DNA of 64,000 nt from Lunularia cruciata (lineage: Eukaryota > Streptophyta > Marchantiopsida > Lunulariales > Lunulariaceae): NCBI GenBank assembly GCA_948567375.1, contig OX419761.1:24864501-24928500 (forward strand), read 5' to 3'. This document shows, piece by piece, positions 57,991 to 64,000 of this stretch (its first letter is position 1; every line of letters starts with the position of its first letter). The position numbers were made by a program, and so were the translations under genes. Below the pieces are notes generated by a model. The model did not search any database. It was not told where the DNA came from and worked only from the letters and a program-made list of their open reading frames with translations.

Positions 57991-58238
57991 GATTCTGGTG
58001 AGAACCTTGATGTTGAATAGAATAGCTTTGCATTGCAATGTGGCAAACTTTATTTGAAATCGGGTTATCAACATCATGGTGCATAAAATAAAATGACTTT
58101 GCCCCACGAGATTCACATGCTTGAAAAGAGGATTGTGCTATTCGAAATAGCCTTTAGCCTTCACTGTCGGGACCATTTCGAGTATGTTTGGGTAATAAAG
58201 TAAATAACTTGGGAAATAGCTTTGCGATGGACATGCTC

Positions 58239-58559
58239 TTAGAGGCTATTTATAAAACCTTTTACGGAGGTATCTGTAATCGATTATTGAAGCCGCCTGT
58301 CTGTCTTACTAACCTTTAAGAAGTGATTGTCGCCTATTACTAGGGGGACGGAAATGTTCTGGGGATGGGATAACGGATGGAGACCATGGACGAAAATATT
58401 TTGGAGACGAAGACCACGGATGAAACTATTGAAAGGGATGGGACAATGGACGAGAGAGACGGCGGACGGAATTGTTGTTGGAGACGAGTGCAAAAGGTGG
58501 GGAGGGGGACTATGTATGTTTTCGAGAGACCTTTTGGCCCTGTGCATCATGCACGGGCT
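58239..58559. other. Purine-rich junction segment
   Basis: Between Harbinger B and the ARM relic. 58,345-58,510 is a G/A-rich stretch with degenerate repeats of acggatgga and ggagacga. No gene supported. Confidence 0.4.
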
Positions 58560-59760
58560 AAACTAGTTGCTCCTCAAAGTACGCAAGCAATCTATCAGAC
58601 CTTGAAGAGCACCCAGGAGATTCCGTAACTGACCTCGATCAAACTGATGCAAAGCTAAACTTGGCAACGCTACAACCACCGCCTACTGAATTGTAGTCAA
58701 CTGATCCACTTGTAGAACGAATTTGAGGAGCACAGAAATACTACTCGGTATTTATCCAATTTCTTCTCTTGACTCAGCGTCAACTGCCAAGTTGCTTAAA
58801 GTGTGCATGACGCGTAGTAGGATCGAAGTAGGCTTTGCACAACAGACAAGGAATACACCAAGCCTAAAGGAGCAACCCCGACATTCCATAATCTGATGTT
58901 GATTAGTTGCATTAGAAGATAAGCTTTGCAAAGCTGATAGCAGTCCCATTTGAAGTCCATCACTTCCATCCACTTGCAGAAAGTATTGTGATACTCTCCG
59001 GAATCTCTCCTATGGCTTCCCGTCCTTCAAGTCCATTGCCGCTGTAGCTAAGGTGTTCGTGACGCCCTCGAGGAAACAGAGCTTTTCGCAGCACTCGAGG
59101 AAACCACAGGCCTTCTAGAGCTGTTGGAAATTCCACGACTTGATGCAGATTAGCCTCATCCAAATGCTAACTTCCTGAAAGCTAGCACGAACTTGAACTT
59201 CCGGACTTGAACTTGAACTGCCCTCTTGAACTGCCAGACTCTCGTTTCCCTCCAGAAATAATGTGAGGAGATTTGACATACTCTTGTGAATTTCTCCACT
59301 GCCCTTCCTCACTTCTGGGTCATTTGCCAAAACCGCTAAGGTGCGTGCAACGGATTCGAGGATCTTCGAGCTCCTCCCAACAGCCAAGGAATCCATTCAC
59401 CCATGGAGGTCCCACGGGAATTCCACGATCTCGAGGCGATTGTCCTCACTGAACGCTAAATACCACATAATTGCCAATTCTTCCTCCTGAACTGCGACCC
59501 TCTCATCTCCTTGCAGAAACGATGTGGGGAGCTCTGGGATAATCCCAGGAATTTCTCTAATTGTGCTCTTGTATCTGTGGCCATATCAGTGTAAATGCAC
59601 GGCTCAAAGAGCTTCGAGCTCTCCTCAAAAGACACTGACTCCACCACCCTCGGAGAGCTTCTGTAAATTCTATAGTCTGAAAGAGTAGCCTCATTCAAAG
59701 CATTCAGCAGAGCTTCCGTGCGTCTTGAATCCAAAACTCTCAATAATGTGATGAGTTTTG
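58560..59760 (-). pseudogene. Armadillo-repeat protein relic, right side
   Basis: On the minus strand, frames in succession: ALLNALNEATLSDYRIYRSS (59,640-59,700), KILESVARTLAVLANDPEVR with SMSNLLTLFLEGNESLAVQE (59,220-59,370), GREAIGEIPESITILSASG (58,965-59,020), LLSALQSLSSNATNQHQIME and LRVMHTLSNLAVDAE (58,755-58,940). These are at least four ARM units of about 42 residues with the same wording as the left relic (e.g. GEIPxSI, L.NLA.D). Frameshifts and stops separate them. CpGs are retained. It may be the upstream part of the same gene. Confidence 0.75.
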
Positions 59761-62149
59761 GGATACTCCGGGGAAACTTAATCTAGTGTAACTAAAGTAG
59801 ATCCGGATTTGGGATGAAAGTAAACTGAGGAGACTTTCTCAAGTTTTGAGCTTGATAAACAAATCATATCAAATCATATGATTATTCATCATTTATACGC
59901 AAGTTGTATAGATAGCCATGTCTACCTTTCACCACATGAGGCACCGCGGAGATTCTGTTCTTTTTCTACTTTGTCATGCTATAGAGACAAAGCATAGTCA
60001 CAATCTGATAGCTTCTATGACCATTTGTTGAATGTTATTGCTTGAGGTGGAGAGAGTGCCTTTACCTTGATCTGATTTCAACTTCAGATTCCTCCTAGAC
60101 TGGCTTTCTTGATTACCGTTAAGCGCTTGTCAATACGTCCAGAACCTAACATTTCTCTCTATATGCTCTGTTGAATGTGGTCTGCGATGATTGATGTTAC
60201 CGAACATCATGGAAATCAACCTGATTAGTAAATAGCTGGCATGCGATATTGTATAGGAGGATGCTGTGTTCTTTAGTTATCTGATATCCAAATCTATGGC
60301 ATGAGTGACTTCGACTTCGTATCACAAGGCAACCTTGTTAATTTCCACAGTGAAGTAGAATTTCCATTTGTTATTATGCAGACTTTCTGACTGTTGGATA
60401 GGTAATCTTATACGCATCTTATGAAAACAGGACACACCCTGCCGCATGTGGTAACAGAATTCGAATTGAAAGATCGCGAAACTTCTAGGCTGACCTTTGG
60501 AATTCCATGAACCCTAACTTCGGAGGCTGTGGTACTTCTGATCCACTTATCAACTTTCAGAATTGAATTGCTTGAGAAGAAAACAGTTCTCGATGATGTC
60601 CTGAAATCACAATCCTCTGTGATATAGTACAGATTAGTTGTATTGCTAACCGGGTCAGCATTCTTGTCAAAATGCTGATATCCAAAAAAAATTTGTACTA
60701 CTTCAATTTTGCAGTTCATTCACTTTCGAGACAACAAGTTCGAGCTTTGTGTGAAGGAGGGAATGAAATTTAAGTTGATACATACCTTGTCAAAAATTTA
60801 TCATTACCATCGAAAACTGCATTTACTCAGGATTGTCAAAATTAGTGGAAGAAACCATTAAGCAAGATTGAAGCACGTCCAATGATATCTCAAGCACTCT
60901 GGTGGCATAAAGTAACACTCTGGTTTGATTCATCCACACTCCGAACAAACAGTACGGTCTCTGTCTGTGATTCTTAGTCAAATCTCCAACGATAAGAGTA
61001 TGATTAAAGTATCATTAAAGTCTTTCTAATTCCTTCGATCACTTCACACTGCTCGAATGCCACTCTTCTTACAAAGGGAAAAGTTGCGGTCCTACATCTA
61101 TATGGCTGCTAATCAAGCATGTCGGTTCGTCAGGAGAAAATTATTGAATGGATCAAACTACCGTAGATTGAGTCACTTGAGCCTGCAAATTTCGTGACTC
61201 TGTTGAACCAGGCCCTGATTACTGTATTTACCTTCCAGCAAACTTACATTACGACGCGGCAACCACGTTCGACCTCAAAATCTCTACGCCTAGCCAAGAA
61301 GATCCGGACTCTTCTTCGTCTTTTTCGGCGAGTAATTTCTACAGCACTTGCTATTTCTGATTTCAGATGGAAACTGACCATTAACGGAAGTGTCTAATTC
61401 CTACTTGAATGAGCCTACTTGTTCGAGAATGAGCTTCTGGCTTCTGTCAAACCACTCAATCAGGGATGCGACACATAATGCTGCCAAAAATTCCTTTCCT
61501 ATAGCTTTTAGGGTTTGTGGGTTCTAAAAGTTCCCCCATGAGGATTTTCGGTGCAGATTGAAAATAATTTGCGTTAGTTGCAGATGGAAAATTGCATCAT
61601 ACGAATAAGGCACTGAGTTCTGCCTACTTTATGTCCTCTGGATGTCTAGTCCCGAACGAATCTCCCCTCCTCACCTTCATATTCGCTACCAATCACGTAA
61701 GCAGCGCATAAGTCGTATGCTGCTGCACGTTGGTGGGTTACGAGAATTCCTTCCTATACGGAAGTATAAGAAGGAACTCTTGTAAGAAAAATCAGGTACA
61801 TACTTTTGGACTTTTGTCCTGGATTTTGGTTGGCTGAGTTGGACTACGTATCTTTTCTTGATAACACAGACTTCTCATCAGACCCCGGAAAAGTTTATAC
61901 ACCTACCGCTTTTCCAGTTCGTCCAGGCACAAAAGGAACTGTCCTTCACATCAGCTGCTGTATTCTTCTTCTTTCTTCAACTGGGACCCCATCATATCTT
62001 CTGTTATACATCCGGCGTGTTCTCAGATCTCCCCTCTTCGCTCTGCTTAGTCCATCTATCTGAGTAAGAGAGACAAAGGTTCTCTCCTCTCCTCCATCCT
62101 ATCTGGATATGTTATAGCGAATTATTTCTTGATTCTTCCATTTGCCCGC
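59761..62149. other. Flanking DNA without a recognisable gene
   Basis: Contains unrecognised ORFs at 60,408-60,719 (-), 61,194-61,397 (+) and 61,806-62,063 (+); none shows a known domain or a clear intron pattern. CpGs frequent, as in the left flank. Confidence 0.4.
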
Positions 62150-62209
62150 GGCTGGTTAAATAGGCGCATCCTCTCTCCGGGCTGCTTAAGTAGGTGCTTC
62201 CTGACTCAG
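62150..62209 (+). promoter_or_regulatory. Possible duplicated core promoter (two 30-bp units with TATA-like boxes)
   Basis: ggctggttaaatagg at 62,150 recurs as ggctgcttaagtagg at 62,180. Each unit has a TTAAATA/TTAAGTA TATA-like box. It precedes a possible first exon. Confidence 0.35.
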
Positions 62210-62303
62210 ACTCTCCCAAAGTTTGGAAGACATCTGACGAGTCTGAATAGTTGCAAGAGCGCGTGAGAGCTGTGAAGAGGAGATTTAGAAGCTTATAACG
62301 AAG
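62210..62303 (+). other. Possible untranslated first exon ending at a splice donor
   Basis: A GC-richer stretch ends aacgaag/gtaattcc, a good plant donor (AAG/GTAA) at 62,303/62,304. No ATG-initiated frame and no acceptor assigned. This is a suggestion from position and composition only. Confidence 0.25.
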
Positions 62304-64000
62304 GTAATTCCTGCTTGCAACTGTCTTTCCTTCTTTTGGTTCTCATGATGTTGACAGCCTCCGTTGCAAGAATTACGCTATATAATTGCAGAGTAGATTT
62401 CAGTCGGAAGACGATCTTTACTTCATGTGTGGCAAGTTGGAAGGGTTGACCACGTCCGGACCTCTCGGAATCTTCTCATGTGGGAGTTAATTTCAGTAGT
62501 GACACTCGACTTCAAGTTTATGTCGTTCAGTGAACGACATCTTCGTGTTCAAGTTCTTACTGTTCATTCCTCTGTCTGAAACATCGAACATTTTGTTTAA
62601 GACTCTTGGAAAAGTGCATGCGATTTCTAACTGATAAGAGACAGGGCTTTGCCTACAAGGTTGCTAATACTTGTATCCTCTCGAGTTTGGCAGATCTCGG
62701 TGATTATAAGTTCTAATGATCAGTTTCACCAACAGATTTAGTTCATGATTCGCTTCGAAGTCTTCTACTCCTATTGTTCTAGGCCACTCGGCACCCTAAC
62801 GTCTGTTCAAGGGACTCAGAATCTGAAACAGGACTGTATAGATAGTCTGAATTTCTTAAAGTTGTGTTCTTCTGAGGGATCGTTGTCTCTGTATGATGCC
62901 TATGCAGTAACTTAGTGTTTCACCTACCTTTCACTAACGTCTGGGAATGACCAAATCACAGGCGATCGTATTTTGCAGAAAATACAGATTTACGCATGGC
63001 GTATCATGAAGTCTGTAACGGATCATCATCATCAAAATCACGGACTCCCTCACTAACCGAATGTAAGTGGGAATCCTGAAACAAAATTTATAGATCTTCC
63101 CGGGGAGTTTTTTAGAGGCATTGAATTCTATGATACGGACTTATTCAGTAGACTTCTCATAACATGTGGCTTGCTCTGACTCAGCTCAAACTCACAACTT
63201 TTCATCATCTTCAAGACAATCTTTCAGAACAGATTATTTTCAAAATTTTACGTGAAAATCCTCCAAAGAACCCCTAAATGTTGAAATACAGCCTCCACTA
63301 GAAGCAGGATACAAAAACATCTGGAGATGTAGTCCATCTTACAATCTGTTCCTGTATGTGAATTAGCACAAACTGACTATTTTCGAACGTCAAAATGACA
63401 GTTCCAAAACCGGACGATACGCTGGCAGTTCTTACAATTGATCCTGGAAAGGTGAAATTCTCTACCCCTGGAATTGAATTCATGGAAGTCCATTTCATAT
63501 TTGATTCTTTAGTTTTTATCCTGGAAGAGTACAAATGTGCATTGATGCGATCTCGTTGAACTATTCGATATCACACCCTGTAATCCTGTAAGTAACAATC
63601 CATGACCAGAACCAGGACTTTAGGTACCTAATTCTTCTCTCCTTTTGCGTGTAACATAGGATGTCATCACTGAACTTTCAAATTTCTCCAAAGCTTGCGG
63701 GGCCCTGTATACAGAAAAAGCTACGGGAACTGTCTCCTGTGCAACTTTACATGATCCAAGGCAAAAAACTTCACACAGATATACAGTAAGGTTCTTTAAC
63801 CTATAGCTTTATTATAATTGCAATTCTGCTTACACGCTCAATAAGGTGCCTTCATTTGAGTAAATTATCTGCTTGCAAAGGCCAAACAAGCTTTGTGCAA
63901 AGTTGATTCCAACATGTTTGAAAAGATATTCCCGCTGCTCAGTGTCGGTTATAACTGAGGTGATAACTGGAAGTTGATAGGTCACAATTTTATGATTCTA
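62304..64000. other. Right-end flanking DNA
   Basis: No gene identified. A minus-strand ORF at 63,298-63,534 is not recognised. It could be an intron of the gene suggested at 62,210. Confidence 0.4.

Larger units (their letters stand above)
55667..58238 (+). mobile_element. PIF/Harbinger DNA transposon B, inverted relative to A
   Basis: Terminal inverted repeats of about 115 bp: 55,667-55,782 (gagcatgtccattg...) and 58,125-58,238 in reverse. GAGCATSTCCA-type ends are typical of plant Tourist/Harbinger elements. TTA follows the right end (58,239-58,241), but gaa precedes the left, so the 3-bp target duplication is not intact. ORF1 on + and transposase on - converge. The left TIR has no CpG, the right TIR four. 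Confidence 0.85.

Noticed and set aside
58327-58628. Overlapping + strand ORFs rich in Trp, Arg and Gly
   Set aside because: They come from a purine-rich repetitive stretch with no family resemblance and lie against the ARM relic on the other strand.
1-64000. tRNA, rRNA or organelle genes
   Set aside because: I looked for conserved tRNA A/B boxes and rRNA-like stretches and recognised none. tRNA-complementary bits occur only as retrotransposon primer sites.

Overview
The window is plant nuclear DNA, most likely from a gymnosperm (conifer-like): a leucine-rich-repeat resistance-type gene end, an armadillo (ARM) repeat gene relic, and about 48 kb of old, heavily mutated, nested transposable elements. 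The organism call is an inference from element types, the extent of decay and the LRR/ARM content; no species is named. Only one stretch looks like intact protein coding (the partial LRR protein at 3-590). Nearly everything else with coding character is a relic.

Layout. 1-4,084: CpG-containing genic DNA with the LRR gene end and two short tandem repeats. 4,085-9,951: a minus-strand ARM-repeat pseudogene cut by a complete Ty1-copia element (4,740-9,486; matching 254-bp LTRs, near-identical 5-bp target duplication). 10,400-26,130: pieces of a second, minus-strand copia element in correct order (RT/RNase H, integrase, protease), split by two blocks. Those blocks hold LTRs of a W-box-bearing family, two copies of a pol-less coiled-coil ORF, and a degenerate reverse transcriptase with a restriction-endonuclease-like tail. 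26,221-27,460: a 1-kb fold-back hairpin plus a decayed extra copy of its arm. 28,681-33,299: two more coiled-coil ORF relics. 33,300-36,156: non-coding, with low-complexity arrays. 36,157-46,927: two LTRs of the W-box family, one a clear solo LTR, around a PIF-like transposase relic that is split by a complete Tat/Athila-type Ty3-gypsy element (37,579-45,371; 687-bp LTRs). 47,792-58,238: two PIF/Harbinger elements in inverted orientation, the first split by a complete chromovirus (49,327-54,849) whose LTRs carry arrays of perfect heat-shock elements. 58,560-59,760: ARM-repeat relic again, on the same strand as the left one. 59,761-64,000: CpG-containing DNA with a possible promoter and first exon near 62,150-62,303.

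How it fits together. The simplest reading is one minus-strand ARM-repeat gene (or a small cluster) that was colonised by transposons, each landing in earlier ones. CpG sites are nearly gone inside the block but survive at both edges. Two elements straddle those edges, and each has one terminal repeat with CpGs and one without, so the edges mark a long-lived chromatin (probably DNA methylation) boundary. The best candidates for something new are the heat-shock-element chromovirus LTR, the repeated pol-less coiled-coil ORF family, the RT/endonuclease relic, and the CpG-decay boundaries.
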